From Pseudomonadota bacterium (GTDB lineage Bacteria > Pseudomonadota > Gammaproteobacteria > Burkholderiales > Burkholderiaceae_B): DNA of 64,000 nt. The stretch spans positions 1-64,000 of the forward strand of contig JAFAEO010000027.1 of assembly GCA_023423975.1 (NCBI GenBank), written 5' to 3'. A program made the translations under genes and the position numbers. The notes under the pieces were generated by a model. The model searched no databases. It was given only the letters and a program-made list of their open reading frames with translations, and had not been told where the DNA came from. Shown here piece after piece: positions 9,701 to 18,614 of this stretch (position 1 is its first letter; each line of letters starts with the position of its first letter).

Positions 9701-10499
9701 GTTGTCCGGCTCGGATGACTGGAAGGTGGATTACTTCAGTCTGGTCAATGAGGGCGGTTCGTTGGCGGCGCAAGGATCGATTCATCAGCAGGGCACCGCA
9801 AAGGATCTGCAACTGCAAGGAAAAATCGTGGTGTCTGACCTGGGCCGGTTTCTTGAAACCTATCAGTTAGGCGGCGTTATTAAAAATGGCAGCGGCCAAA
9901 TTGACGCGCAAATTGATTGGAAGAACGTCCAGGATCTGGATTTGGCCATGCTTAACGGTTCGCTTAACGGCAGCCTCAAAGAGGGGCGTCTGGAAAGCGT
10001 ACAGTCGTCTGCTGTCAAGGCGCTGGAGCTGTTGTCGCTGCAGTCGTTTCGCCGGCTGCCCAAGTTTGGAGAGACACTGGGCAATTCGGTGCAGTCGGGG
10101 CTCACATTTGACACAGTCCGCAGTCGCATGCGCCTGGATGCCGGTCGTCTGTTTGTCGAGGATTTCCGTTTGAATGGCCCTTCGTCTGCCATCGTGGCCT
10201 CCGGGGTGACTGATCTGAAATCCGAAAGCCTGGATTTTCAGGCTGTAGTTGTACCCAAGCTGGATGTGAGCGGCGCCTCTGTATTGGCGGGAACGATCGT
10301 TAATCCGGCAGTCGGCGTTGGCGCTTTCCTGACGCAATGGCTGCTGCAGGCGCCATTGCAGCGTGCCCTGACGGTAAACTATCATGTCACTGGAAACTGG
10401 GCCAAGCCATTGCTCAACGATATGGCGTTGCCCAGTGAAGCTGAATTGAAGAATCGTGAATCCGAAAAAAAAATGGATGAACTGTATCGGACCCATTAA
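6786..10499 (+). CDS. yhdP: YhdP family AsmA-like envelope protein
   Basis: A 1237-residue protein of the YhdP/TIGR02099 group, AsmA-like proteins proposed to form bridges that move phospholipid to the outer membrane. It starts with GTG at 6786. One N-terminal membrane segment (about residues 10-32) is followed by the AsmA-type motif with a basic/aromatic stretch, then a very long periplasmic beta-rich region. The C terminus has the AsmA_2-like domain, including SLQSFRRLPKFGETLG near residue 1090. The length is close to the E. coli protein. It is divergent from glnE and 29 bases before sdaA, so the two may share a transcript. Confidence 0.88.
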   Translation: MNLPYRLLKSAGTLLVALIVLAMAAALAVRFLLAPNIDHFREQVEQRLSATTGQQVTIKKLEIDWTGIVPRLKLRTLQVADQTDTPMLTVGEAVASLDWRRAMQLQLEPAAVEIRQIHLNMTRDRQNRIWLLGRRLDSDNLHSAPQAVDAGNVTLAPLADLLQALPEMTVLNGSFSWTDQTRPQAGPFTLSDFTLQLTKNGPKRVLSASARMPAKVGHSIQLLSSLQQDGVAGKQTSPWSGNLRVSVLNLDVLAAKPWFDIPQKVKSGIVSHAVVDLQIDSNVPQDMMVAYGLEKVRIEDHIRNHEFIIAADSLNSRLSSSFTSVINEFNRWRLSMHEAGAADHISYPPVQFESSVKGFYYKDPVIFENPLSIDEASVRGDFSRNSAQEPRVNFTRAMVHNRDLQMEGGGTWRSDVNSDNGIVDLSGSLRAVSLPHLHNYLPNVMDPDAREWLKDAFQNGELSAAEFELKGVVDNFPFGLAPDSGSFLLRGTYANLLLNYHQKDIRGKRWPVVNSDSGTIHFQNDQIIIDSIQAFYAMPEGQRLNLDTFHGVVSSLEKNTTVDLQAKASGRAEDFLTFTRISPLGNLINNVLNEAQGSGQWTIPIDLHIPVLDADNSRISGSIHLDDSRFRLTPDFPWADHLEGEMPFTETQLQANTVKGIMLGGNVVLDGPIGTVGKPLSIIGSLTADGLRQLIPAQGMRRISGSTAYTSLVHFSPGGRVKVQFKSDLAGLATQFPDGLSKPRSARWPTTIIWRANDGARDNGKRYLDIRIDGTRTQAIFEHDVNTRKGPYFSRGTIGVNRAAELGQPGLTVRAQNPTLDAQAWDDIVDEFSDSAGTDHGRQILPDVSHVAIQTQAFLVKNQTLTGATLAATRAGKQWNLQLNSDQAQGNGIWIPGVHSRDPGNLTVRLDTLNIIEPAVELVDTRTSLQKDRDVAKARAGATQPLSRLDLAVKNLTVYGKQMGQMILKGYPLSGSDDWKVDYFSLVNEGGSLAAQGSIHQQGTAKDLQLQGKIVVSDLGRFLETYQLGGVIKNGSGQIDAQIDWKNVQDLDLAMLNGSLNGSLKEGRLESVQSSAVKALELLSLQSFRRLPKFGETLGNSVQSGLTFDTVRSRMRLDAGRLFVEDFRLNGPSSAIVASGVTDLKSESLDFQAVVVPKLDVSGASVLAGTIVNPAVGVGAFLTQWLLQAPLQRALTVNYHVTGNWAKPLLNDMALPSEAELKNRESEKKMDELYRTH

Positions 10500-10528
10500 G
10501 CGGTCCACCAACATAGTCGAGGAAAAAA

Positions 10529-11902
10529 ATGGCCTTGAGCGTATTTGATATTTTCAAGGTGGGTATCGGGCCTTCTAGTTCCCACACAGTCGGCCCCATG
10601 ATTGCCGCGCTGCGTTTTGTGAACCGTCTGGACCAAGCCGACCTGCTTGAGAGCGCGCAACGTCTTCATATAGAGATGTTCGGGTCGCTGGGCGCGACCG
10701 GCAAGGGTCACAAAAGTGATATGGCAGTTGTGATCGGGTTGCATGGCTACCAGCCCGAGACGCTGGATCCGGACATGGTGCCGGCACTGATCGAGCAGGT
10801 GCGCAGCAGTGGGATGGTCAGGCTGCTCAATCGCCACGACATTGCCTTTGACGAGAGCGTCCATATCAAGTTCAACCGACGGGAAACATTGCCCCAGCAT
10901 TCGAATGGAATGCGTTTCAAGGCTTTCGACGCTACTGATCAATTGCTCATGAAGAAGGAATATTATTCCATCGGTGGCGGCTTTGTGATGAATTGCGATC
11001 GGGTCCGGGTGAATCTGACCCCGGATATTGACATTCCTTATCCCTTCAATTCTGGCCAGCAATTGCTCGATCTGTGCCAGCGGCACCAGTTGACGATTGC
11101 GCAATTGATGATGGAGAACGAAAGGCATTATCGACCGGAACAGGAAGTCAGGCAGAAAATACTGGACTTGTGGGCGGTGATGCAAGCCTGTGTGACGCGC
11201 GGCTGTTCGGCCACCGGGAGCCTGCCCGGTTTTCTGCATGTCAAGCGTCGCGCCCGACAACTGCATGAACAACTGTGCAGCCGTCCTCACGAGTCGCTGA
11301 AAGATCCGCTGTCCATGCTCGATTGGGTGAATCTGTATGCGCTGGCAGTCAATGAGGAGAACGCGGCCAGCGGCAAGGTGGTGACGGCGCCGACCAACGG
11401 GGCGGCAGGGGTGATTCCTGCTGTCCTGCATTATTACGTCAATTTCGTGCCCGGCGCCAATGAACAGGGCGTTATCGATTTTCTGCTGACCGCGGCAGCC
11501 ATTGGTATTCTTTACAAGGAAAACGCATCCATCTCGGGGGCCGAGGTTGGCTGTCAGGGAGAAGTGGGCGTTGCCTGTTCCATGGCAGCGGGCGCGCTGG
11601 CAGCCGTATTGGGGGGCACTGTCCCGCAGGCGGAAAATGCTGCCGAAATTGGTATGGAACATAATCTTGGGATGACTTGTGATCCTGTTGGCGGCATGGT
11701 GCAGATTCCGTGTATAGAGCGCAATGCGATGGGCGCAGTCAAGGCCATCAATGCAGCCCGCATGGCATTGCGGGGTGACGGTACGCACTACGTGTCGCTG
11801 GATAAAGTGATCCGAACCATGATGCAAACCGGGGCGGATATGAAGTCCAAGTATAAGGAAACATCGCGCGGCGGGTTGGCCGTTAATATCATTGAATGCT
11901 GA
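10529..11902 (+). CDS. sdaA: L-serine ammonia-lyase, iron-sulfur-dependent, single chain
   Basis: Converts L-serine to pyruvate and ammonia. The 457 residues match the fused one-chain SdaA type: an N-terminal beta domain (SVFDIFKVGIGPSSSHTVGP) and a C-terminal alpha domain. The 4Fe-4S ligands are visible as Cys in GAEVGCQGE and in GMTCDPVGGMVQIPC. A GAGGAA ribosome site precedes the ATG. It follows yhdP closely on the same strand. About 230 bases with no recognisable gene separate it from the next gene. Confidence 0.95.
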   Translation: MALSVFDIFKVGIGPSSSHTVGPMIAALRFVNRLDQADLLESAQRLHIEMFGSLGATGKGHKSDMAVVIGLHGYQPETLDPDMVPALIEQVRSSGMVRLLNRHDIAFDESVHIKFNRRETLPQHSNGMRFKAFDATDQLLMKKEYYSIGGGFVMNCDRVRVNLTPDIDIPYPFNSGQQLLDLCQRHQLTIAQLMMENERHYRPEQEVRQKILDLWAVMQACVTRGCSATGSLPGFLHVKRRARQLHEQLCSRPHESLKDPLSMLDWVNLYALAVNEENAASGKVVTAPTNGAAGVIPAVLHYYVNFVPGANEQGVIDFLLTAAAIGILYKENASISGAEVGCQGEVGVACSMAAGALAAVLGGTVPQAENAAEIGMEHNLGMTCDPVGGMVQIPCIERNAMGAVKAINAARMALRGDGTHYVSLDKVIRTMMQTGADMKSKYKETSRGGLAVNIIEC

Positions 11903-12129
11903 CGTTGAACGCGACTAAAGGCTGATGATTAAACATGGGTGGGCGCTGGCTTGATGACCAGCATCGGCTAAGCGGTGATGGATGATGACGGTTCATCGAG
12001 CGGCGGCGCTGACAATTATGCAGGCAATGCATCTGTCACAGGCGCGATAGCGGCAAAGGGCCGGAATTTAACGATTATTTGATATCCCGATCGTTATGAT
12101 GAGTGTAATTTCATTTCCTGTATGCCCTC

Positions 12130-13830
12130 ATGTTTTCTTCTGGTATTGTCCGGCCTGGCGTCGCTTCTGCCATCAATCGTGTTGATCTGTCGTCGTCACT
12201 GGCGGCCAAACCTGTGTTGTTGCCGCTACTGTTGCTGGTCACTGCTGCATGGTTTTTGATCGGGAACTGGATGTGGCCCTTATTGAACCCGGACGAAGGG
12301 CGGTACGTTGGCGTGGCGCTGGAGATGTTGCAGGCTCATCGCTGGGACACGCCGCTACTGAACGGCATGCCTTATTTTCATAAGCCGCCGCTGTTTTACT
12401 GGCTTACTGCAGCCAGTTTGTCGGCGTTCGGCCAGAACGAATTTGCGGCAAGACTGGTCCCAGCGTTGGCAGGCCTGGTCATGGTGGGAACGCTATTTGT
12501 CTTTGTACGTCGTTTCGTGGACACGACGCGCGCGCTGACGGCAAGTATTATTCTGGCGGCAACACCGCTGATGTTCGGTGCTGCGCATTATGCCAATCTG
12601 GACCTGCTGGTCGCCGCCCTGATCAGCAGTACCATTCTATGCGGTGCATCCGCTGTCTTGCTGCATCAACAAGGGCATTCGTACCTGCGTTTGGTACTAA
12701 TGATGTATCTGTTTGCCGCTTTGGGGTTCCTGGCCAAAGGCCTGATCGGCTTCGTTTTGCCGGGAGCCGTGCTCTTGTGCTGGTTGCTCGTCGAACGTTG
12801 CTACAGATCAATACTGGTCCTGCTGCGTATTCCGGGCATTGTCCTTTTTTTTGCCATCGTCGCCCCGTGGCTGGTGCTGATGCAATGGCGCTATCCGGGG
12901 TTCTTGCAATATTATCTGGTCTATCAGCAATTGGCGCGTTTTACACAAGGCGGCTTCAATAATGTGATGCCGGTGTGGTTTTATCTTGCAATCCTGCTGG
13001 GCAGCATGGCCCCGTGGTATCGAAAATGCACATTTTCGGTGTTTACCGGTAGTTATTGGCGCGAGGAAAATAACGCCAGTGTACGACGCTTAATGTGGAT
13101 CTGGCTGGCCGTCATTCTTGTCTTTTTTTCCATTCCTCAATCCAAGCTGGTCGGATATATTCTCCCAGTGCTGCCGTCGCTGGCGTTTCTTTTTGCGGAG
13201 TTTTTCCCCGCGGCAGGCAGGGCAGCGACAGTCCGACTCGGATTTATCGATAGTCAAGCCATGCCTGCGCAACAGGAACAACGGAATCGGCCCGCGGGTG
13301 CTGCATCGGTCCAGTTTATAGCTCGTGTGCTGCTGTGCGTGACTGTAGGGGTGGGTGGCCTGGCGTACCTGGGCACGGCCGCGCTGCCTGGCAGCAGCCT
13401 TACTGCAACAGCGATAAGACAGGCGCCGCCACTGCCTGGACAGGCGGACCGATATTACAGCCTTGATTTTTACCCATTCGATTTCGGCTTTTATATGGGA
13501 AACCATCCTGCGCTGACCGTGGTCAGCGATTGGGCAGACAGCCAGGTGAGCTCTAAGGACACCTGGCGCAAGGAGCTGTGGGATGCACACAAATTCGATG
13601 CCGCCAACAGCGCCTATCGCTTTGCCTTGCCAGATGCTTTTCAGCGTACATTATGCGTTCCTGCGAATGATCGACGCTGGATACTGGGCGACACCCGACG
13701 GATGGGCGATTTTCCCGAATGGGCCAATATCAAGCCGTATTTTACCGATGGCCGGCGATCTGTCTATCTGTTGCCGGCGGGCGCTGTCATGCCGAGGTGT
13801 CGTGCCGGTGCCAATACAATGGGACAATAG
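12130..13830 (+). CDS. ArnT-like lipid A / phospho-dolichol-type glycosyltransferase (GT83/PMT superfamily)
   Basis: A 566-residue polytopic inner-membrane enzyme of the ArnT family, which transfers aminoarabinose or related sugars from undecaprenyl phosphate to lipid A phosphates on the periplasmic side. Recognisable parts are the first periplasmic loop NPDEGRYVGVALEML, with the catalytic acidic pair, and the FHKPPLFYWLTA motif. About eleven hydrophobic segments and a soluble C-terminal domain follow. In Bordetella an ArnT orthologue adds glucosamine instead, so the sugar donor cannot be predicted. No arnBCDAEF genes are adjacent. It converges on ureG with a 2-base gap. Confidence 0.8.
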   Translation: MFSSGIVRPGVASAINRVDLSSSLAAKPVLLPLLLLVTAAWFLIGNWMWPLLNPDEGRYVGVALEMLQAHRWDTPLLNGMPYFHKPPLFYWLTAASLSAFGQNEFAARLVPALAGLVMVGTLFVFVRRFVDTTRALTASIILAATPLMFGAAHYANLDLLVAALISSTILCGASAVLLHQQGHSYLRLVLMMYLFAALGFLAKGLIGFVLPGAVLLCWLLVERCYRSILVLLRIPGIVLFFAIVAPWLVLMQWRYPGFLQYYLVYQQLARFTQGGFNNVMPVWFYLAILLGSMAPWYRKCTFSVFTGSYWREENNASVRRLMWIWLAVILVFFSIPQSKLVGYILPVLPSLAFLFAEFFPAAGRAATVRLGFIDSQAMPAQQEQRNRPAGAASVQFIARVLLCVTVGVGGLAYLGTAALPGSSLTATAIRQAPPLPGQADRYYSLDFYPFDFGFYMGNHPALTVVSDWADSQVSSKDTWRKELWDAHKFDAANSAYRFALPDAFQRTLCVPANDRRWILGDTRRMGDFPEWANIKPYFTDGRRSVYLLPAGAVMPRCRAGANTMGQ

Positions 13831-13832
13831 TG

Positions 13833-14462
13833 TCACACCAGCATCCCGGCTTTTTCAATAAATTGAATGATGGCATCAATGCCGTCGCCGGTTTTCATAT
13901 TGCACATTACAAACGGCCGGTTCTGGCGCATGCGCTCGGTGTCCTGGCGCATGATATCCAGCGAGGCGCCAACATATGGCGCCAGATCGGTTTTATTGAT
14001 AATCAGCAGATCTGATTTGGTGATGCCAGGCCCACCCTTGCGCGGAATTTTTTCTCCGCCTGCCACATCGATTACATAAATAGTCAGGTCAGACAGCTCC
14101 GGGCTGAAGGTTGCCGCCAAATTGTCGCCACCAGATTCGATAAATACAATATCGGCCTGCGGAAAACGGTGCAGCATCTGATCAATCGCGCGCAAGTTAA
14201 TGGATGCATCTTCACGAATGGCAGTATGCGGGCAGCCGCCGGTTTCCACGCCCATGATGCGCTCGGCAGGCAAGGCGCCTGAGACGGTGAGCAGGCGCTG
14301 GTCTTCCTTGGTATAGATGTCATTGGTAATGGCGACAAGGTCATAGCGGTCAGCCAGCTTTTTGCACAACACCTCGAGCAGCGTGGTTTTACCCGATCCG
14401 ACGGGCCCGCCGATGCCAACGCGCAGCGCTGGCAGTGTTTTGGTTCTGTTGAGTGTGTTCAT
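13833..14462 (-). CDS. ureG: Urease accessory protein UreG
   Basis: GTPase that drives nickel insertion into urease together with UreD-UreF and UreE. It has 209 residues, with the P-loop GGPVGSGKTTLLE at about 16-28, the metal-binding CPHTAIRED motif, FIESGGDNLAATFSPEL, and the guanine-specifying NKTD. It is the last gene of the urt-ure operon. A 103-base gap separates it from ureF, unlike the tight spacing elsewhere. Its ribosome-site region is present twice in tandem (14466-14493), which could raise its translation. Confidence 0.97.
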   Translation of the reverse strand: MNTLNRTKTLPALRVGIGGPVGSGKTTLLEVLCKKLADRYDLVAITNDIYTKEDQRLLTVSGALPAERIMGVETGGCPHTAIREDASINLRAIDQMLHRFPQADIVFIESGGDNLAATFSPELSDLTIYVIDVAGGEKIPRKGGPGITKSDLLIINKTDLAPYVGASLDIMRQDTERMRQNRPFVMCNMKTGDGIDAIIQFIEKAGMLV

Positions 14463-14465
14463 GGA

Positions 14466-14493
14466 TACTTTACCTTTAATGCTTTACCTTTAA
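14466..14493 (-). repeat. Tandem duplication of the ureG ribosome-site region
   Basis: Two adjacent 14-base units, read on the minus strand as TTAAAGGTAAAGCA and TTAAAGGTAAAGTA, identical at 13 of 14 positions. They sit immediately before the ureG ATG, and each contains an AAAGGTAAAG ribosome-site-like core. Confidence 0.8.
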
Positions 14494-14565
14494 CTGAGGC
14501 AATGGTGGCGGAAATGACAACTGTCTTAGGACACTGGTATGCATATGAGCAGTCGCGGCGGGGCG

Positions 14566-15258
14566 TCATGATCGGAACAACCTGGAGAACTGGCTTTCGT
14601 GCCGGGCCGCGACAATGGCATATTGCGGGGCAAGCGTCGTGATGCGAGGGGGCGTGTGGCTTGCTGAGTCTTTGGCAGAACTTACAGCATGATCCAATTG
14701 CGGCACGAGCACCGATAACAGCCGTTGGCCGGCCGTTTGCCCCAACGGTATCGTCTTGATTGCCGCCATGACCTGATTTTCCAGCCAGGCATACAGCAAG
14801 GCAGTGACGCCGGCATCTTCGGGCAGATTCAGGGATGCAACTGCAATTGCATGCACTGTTGGAAAGCAAGGGGTATCCATGCCGTTGAGTACGCCACGTT
14901 CTTCCTCGCTTGCCCAAAGCAGGGCGTCTATCAGATTGATCAGTGAAATTGCCATCTGGGTGGTTTCTGCCCGGGCTTCTGCGGTCTCGCGGCTTGCGTA
15001 GTACCATAGGTTCCATTGTCGGACCGCATTGGTATCCTGCGCCCGCCATGCGCGGGAAAGCAGCAGCCAAACGGCAGCATCACAGGGGGCCATTACCGTG
15101 TGCAGGGTGTCTTCAATCCACAGTCGTGCATCGCCTTCATTTGCCACGATTCCAAGTTCGACCGCGGATTCCAGCCCCTGGGAATAGCTGTATCCGCCAA
15201 CAGGCAGGGCCGGAGAAGACAGGCGCATTAATTGCGCGTACTGCGCAGGTGTCATCAT
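14566..15258 (-). CDS. ureF: Urease accessory protein UreF
   Basis: UreF bridges UreD and UreG in the urease activation complex. The hallmark N terminus LMRLSSPALPVGGYSYSQGLE is clear. The reading frame is open far upstream through ureE, but that part is an out-of-frame shadow. Start candidates are the tandem ATGs at 15258/15255, 7-10 bases after the ureE stop, or an ATG at 15285 overlapping ureE. I chose 15258, giving 230 residues. None has a strong ribosome site, which suggests translational coupling to ureE. Confidence 0.93.
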   Translation of the reverse strand: MMTPAQYAQLMRLSSPALPVGGYSYSQGLESAVELGIVANEGDARLWIEDTLHTVMAPCDAAVWLLLSRAWRAQDTNAVRQWNLWYYASRETAEARAETTQMAISLINLIDALLWASEEERGVLNGMDTPCFPTVHAIAVASLNLPEDAGVTALLYAWLENQVMAAIKTIPLGQTAGQRLLSVLVPQLDHAVSSAKDSASHTPPRITTLAPQYAIVAARHESQFSRLFRS

Positions 15259-15265
15259 GGATGGG

Positions 15266-15862
15266 TCATTTGTGCGGATGTACATGCTCTGACCAGTGGT
15301 CGGTCGCATGCCTATGTGGATGATCATGGTCGTCAGTATGGGTAGTCTCATGGGCGCGATACGCTGCCTGAGCCAGTGAATAATCCTCTTCGAATGTTTC
15401 GTCGTGTCCATGTTTATGACCACCGCCATAAGCGCCGGTTTCCGGGTTGAACGGTTGCTCGACAAGTGAGGTATGAACGCCAAGGCGATGAAGCATTTGC
15501 ACAAGAACAGGGTCATACTCCAGTTGCAGATAGTCTGCACCCACTTCCAGCATGACATGGCGATTGCCCAGATGATAGGCGGCCCGTGCCAGATCGATAG
15601 CCGAATCTGCCTTTACCCGGACCAGTCGCTCTGGTTGCGCCTGTACGGCAATGATGCCTCCGTCATCGGCCACGAGCACATCGCCTGGCTGCAGGACCTG
15701 TCCACGGTGAATAATCAAATGGACTGTTTCGCCATTACCAAGATTCAATTGCTGACGGCTGCGGCGTCGTTGTTCAAATGTCATTCGGGCCACCGGTGCG
15801 CGCTGCAATAGCGCGGCAGACAGGCCACTGTGGCGCAGGAATTTTTGTACAGTACGTGTCAT
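15266..15862 (-). CDS. ureE: Urease accessory nickel-binding chaperone UreE
   Basis: UreE delivers nickel to the urease activation complex. The ATG at 15862 has an AGGAA ribosome site and gives 198 residues; the frame extends upstream, but that would overlap ureC. The N-terminal and metal-binding UreE domains span about 1-145. The C-terminal ~50 residues are His-rich, with many HxH clusters, typical of nickel-storing UreE forms. It lies 31 bases after ureC and 7 bases before ureF. Confidence 0.95.
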   Translation of the reverse strand: MTRTVQKFLRHSGLSAALLQRAPVARMTFEQRRRSRQQLNLGNGETVHLIIHRGQVLQPGDVLVADDGGIIAVQAQPERLVRVKADSAIDLARAAYHLGNRHVMLEVGADYLQLEYDPVLVQMLHRLGVHTSLVEQPFNPETGAYGGGHKHGHDETFEEDYSLAQAAYRAHETTHTDDHDHPHRHATDHWSEHVHPHK

Positions 15863-15893
15863 CTCAAACGGGTTCCTGGGGGGGAGTAAACGA

Positions 15894-17609
15894 TCAGAAT
15901 AGAAAATAGCGCTGGGACATCGGCAATGTTTTGGCCGGCTCGCAGCTGAGCAGTTGACCATCGGCGAAAACCTGATAGGTTTGCGGGTCGACCCGGATAT
16001 CAGGCAACCAGTCATTGCGCACCATATCGCGCTTGCCGATATTGCGGCAGCCGCTGACGGGACACAAGGTCTTGGTCAGACCGAGGACCTGTACGTCAGG
16101 ATTGTCAAACCCGGCTTGGGACACAAAGGCCAGCGATGTTTTCAACGCCCGGCCGAAGGAGCCGAACATTTTTCTGTAATGCACCGGTTGAGGTGTTGGA
16201 ATAGAAGCATTGGGATCGCCCATGACCGCGTGCGCGATCATGCCGCCTTTGATGATCAGGCTGGGTTTGACCCCGAAGAATGCCGGTCTCCACAGGACAA
16301 GATCGGCCAGTTTACCGCTCTGTATTGATCCCACCTTATGGGCTATGCCATGTGCAATAGCTGGGTTGATGGTGTATTTGGCAATAAAGCGCTTGACGCG
16401 GTTGTTGTCCGAGCGGCTGGGGTCACCCGCCAAGCTGCCGCGTTGCTGCTTCATCTTGTCTGCAGTCTGCCAGGTGCGAAGAATGACCTCGCCAACGCGC
16501 CCCATGGCCTGCGAGTCGGAACTCATGATCGAAAAGGCGCCAAGGTCATGCAGAATGTCTTCGGCAGCAATGGTTTCGCGGCGGATTCGACTCTCGGCAA
16601 AGGCCAGGTCTTCTGCGATGGAGGCATCCAGATGATGGCAGACCATCAGCATATCCAGATGTTCGTCAATCGTATTGCGGGTAAAAGGCATGGTTGGGTT
16701 GGTGGAGGCGGGCAGCACATTTGGCATGCCTGCGGCGCGGATAATATCGGGCGCATGACCGCCGCCTGCGCCTTCGGTATGGAAGGTGTGGATAGTGCGT
16801 CCCTTGAAAGCCGCCAGGGTCGCCTCGACAAAACCGGATTCGTTCAGGGTGTCGCTGTGAATGGCCACTTGTGTATCAGTCTGGTCTGCCACAGCCAGGC
16901 AGGTGTCGATCGCTTGTGGCGTGGTTCCCCAATCTTCATGTAATTTCAGGCCCAGGGCGCCGGCATGGATTTGTTCCAGCAGTGGCGCCGGGTCGCTGGC
17001 ATTGCCTTTGCCAAGCAGGCCGATATTCATCGCAAAGGCGTCAGTTGCGCCGAGCATGGCATGGATATGCCAGGGGCCTGGCGTGCAGGTGGTGGCGAAG
17101 GTGCCTGTTGCAGGACCGGTGCCGCCGCCGATCATGGTTGTGATACCAGAGGATATGGCCTCTTCGATCTGTTGTGGACAGATGAAGTGAATATGGGTAT
17201 CGATACCGCCTGCGGTAACAATAAAGCCTTCAGCGGCAATAATTTCCGTGCCAGGACCAATGACGATAGTAACGCCAGGCTGGATGTCGGGATTGCCGGC
17301 CTTGCCGACGCCCGTTATATGGCCGTTTTTGATACCGATATCGGCCTTGACAATACCTGCAATGGCGTCAACGATGAGTGCATTGGTGATGACGGTATCG
17401 GCGCAATCGGCTGTGCATCGCTGGCTTTGACCCATGCCGTCACGAATGACTTTGCCCCCGCCAAATTTGACTTCTTCGCCGAAGATGGTGAAGTCCTGTT
17501 CTACTTCTATAATCAGCCCGGTATCGGCAAGTCGAACGCGGTCAGGCGCGCCGTTTGCGATGGTGGGGCCGAAAATTTCGGCATAGGCCTGTCTTGATAT
17601 GGTAGTCAT
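15894..17609 (-). CDS. ureC: Urease subunit alpha (catalytic)
   Basis: Hydrolyses urea to ammonia and carbamate in the cytoplasm with a di-nickel centre. All key residues are present in the 571-residue protein: His139 and His141 (DTHIHF), the carbamylated Lys222 (GLKLHEDWG), His251, His277, the flap Cys324-His325-His326 and Asp365 (SSDSQAMGR). It starts on an ATGA overlap with the ureB stop, so the two subunits are translationally coupled. It should be fully active if the accessory genes work. Confidence 0.98.
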   Translation of the reverse strand: MTTISRQAYAEIFGPTIANGAPDRVRLADTGLIIEVEQDFTIFGEEVKFGGGKVIRDGMGQSQRCTADCADTVITNALIVDAIAGIVKADIGIKNGHITGVGKAGNPDIQPGVTIVIGPGTEIIAAEGFIVTAGGIDTHIHFICPQQIEEAISSGITTMIGGGTGPATGTFATTCTPGPWHIHAMLGATDAFAMNIGLLGKGNASDPAPLLEQIHAGALGLKLHEDWGTTPQAIDTCLAVADQTDTQVAIHSDTLNESGFVEATLAAFKGRTIHTFHTEGAGGGHAPDIIRAAGMPNVLPASTNPTMPFTRNTIDEHLDMLMVCHHLDASIAEDLAFAESRIRRETIAAEDILHDLGAFSIMSSDSQAMGRVGEVILRTWQTADKMKQQRGSLAGDPSRSDNNRVKRFIAKYTINPAIAHGIAHKVGSIQSGKLADLVLWRPAFFGVKPSLIIKGGMIAHAVMGDPNASIPTPQPVHYRKMFGSFGRALKTSLAFVSQAGFDNPDVQVLGLTKTLCPVSGCRNIGKRDMVRNDWLPDIRVDPQTYQVFADGQLLSCEPAKTLPMSQRYFLF

Positions 17610-17914
17610 TCCAATGCTCCCATGACATTTCCTGTGAAGCCGAACACGCGCCTGTCGCCGGCCAATGTCACCAGCTGGACCGTTCGGATTTGCCCTGGCT
17701 CGAAGCGCACCGCTGTTCCGGCAACAATATTCAATCGGTACCCCCGGGCCTGCTGGCGATCAAACAGCAGGGCTGCGTTGGTTTCGGCAAAATGATAATG
17801 TGATCCCACCTGAATCGGGCGATCCCCGGTATTGGTTACTTTAAGGACAATAGTGGGGCGGCCCGTGTTGATTTCGATGTTGCCTTCAGCGGCAATAATT
17901 TCACCTGGAATCAT
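17606..17914 (-). CDS. ureB: Urease subunit beta
   Basis: Structural beta subunit, 102 residues, starting MIPGEIIAAEGNIEINTGRP, with the conserved stretch SHYHFAETN. Separate gamma, beta and alpha genes are the usual bacterial layout. Here, unusually for a textbook operon, ureJ sits between ureA and ureB. The gene overlaps ureC by 4 bases. Confidence 0.97.
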   Translation of the reverse strand: MIPGEIIAAEGNIEINTGRPTIVLKVTNTGDRPIQVGSHYHFAETNAALLFDRQQARGYRLNIVAGTAVRFEPGQIRTVQLVTLAGDRRVFGFTGNVMGALE

Positions 17915-17930
17915 GATTTTCCCCTTGGGA

Positions 17931-18548
17931 TTAGTGACCGGCCAGCATCAATATCGCGCCATACGAAGCGATGCCTACCCCGGCCAGCCGTGCCGGCCAG
18001 GCATGGCGGCGTGTGAGTATCGCGCCGGCAACCATACCGGTGCAGTGAATGAGCAGGGTAGAGACCATGAAGCCCAGAATAAACAGGAGGGCACTACCGC
18101 CTTGGGGCAGCTCCATTCCATGTGCTGCACCGTGAAAGAAGGCAAAGAATGCGACTAGCGCGGCGCCCATAGACAGCGGCAGCCTGGTCATCGTGGTCAG
18201 CATCAGACCCAGCACCAGCAGCGAGGCCAGGATCAGCGGCTCGACAAGAGGAATGCGCAGGCCTGCCATGCCTATCAGCGCGCCTACTAGCAGGATGATT
18301 GAAAACGATAACGGGATGTAGATTGCGCGCTTGACAGACGGGTACACCAGGGCGCTCCAGATTCCCACCGCGAACATGGCCAGCAGATGGTCAGGGCCGG
18401 CCAACGGGTGCAGTAGCCCATCTACCAGCATGGATATGGTATCGGTATGCTCAGGATGTCCGGGATGGGCCAGCGCAGGCTGAGCCAGGTTAATCAACGT
18501 GAATGCTGCCAGCATTTTTCGACGTTGAGTGGTAGGTGCATGAAACAT
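17931..18548 (-). CDS. ureJ: HupE/UreJ family nickel transporter
   Basis: A 205-residue membrane protein with a signal-like N terminus ending around LAQPALA, followed by HPGHPEH. This His motif, together with HPLAGPDHLLAM and FFHGAAHGME, defines the HupE/UreJ secondary nickel permeases. About six to seven membrane segments are predicted. Its place between ureA and ureB points to nickel supply for urease. Confidence 0.93.
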   Translation of the reverse strand: MFHAPTTQRRKMLAAFTLINLAQPALAHPGHPEHTDTISMLVDGLLHPLAGPDHLLAMFAVGIWSALVYPSVKRAIYIPLSFSIILLVGALIGMAGLRIPLVEPLILASLLVLGLMLTTMTRLPLSMGAALVAFFAFFHGAAHGMELPQGGSALLFILGFMVSTLLIHCTGMVAGAILTRRHAWPARLAGVGIASYGAILMLAGH

Positions 18549-18614
18549 GGGATTTTCCTTTGTATATAAAAGCCGGAACAGGGCATGGTTGCGGCTGGCA
18601 GGCCGGTTCAGTAT

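Noticed and set aside
15286..15558. Long N-terminal extension of UreF
   Set aside because: This stretch is ureE coding sequence read in another frame.
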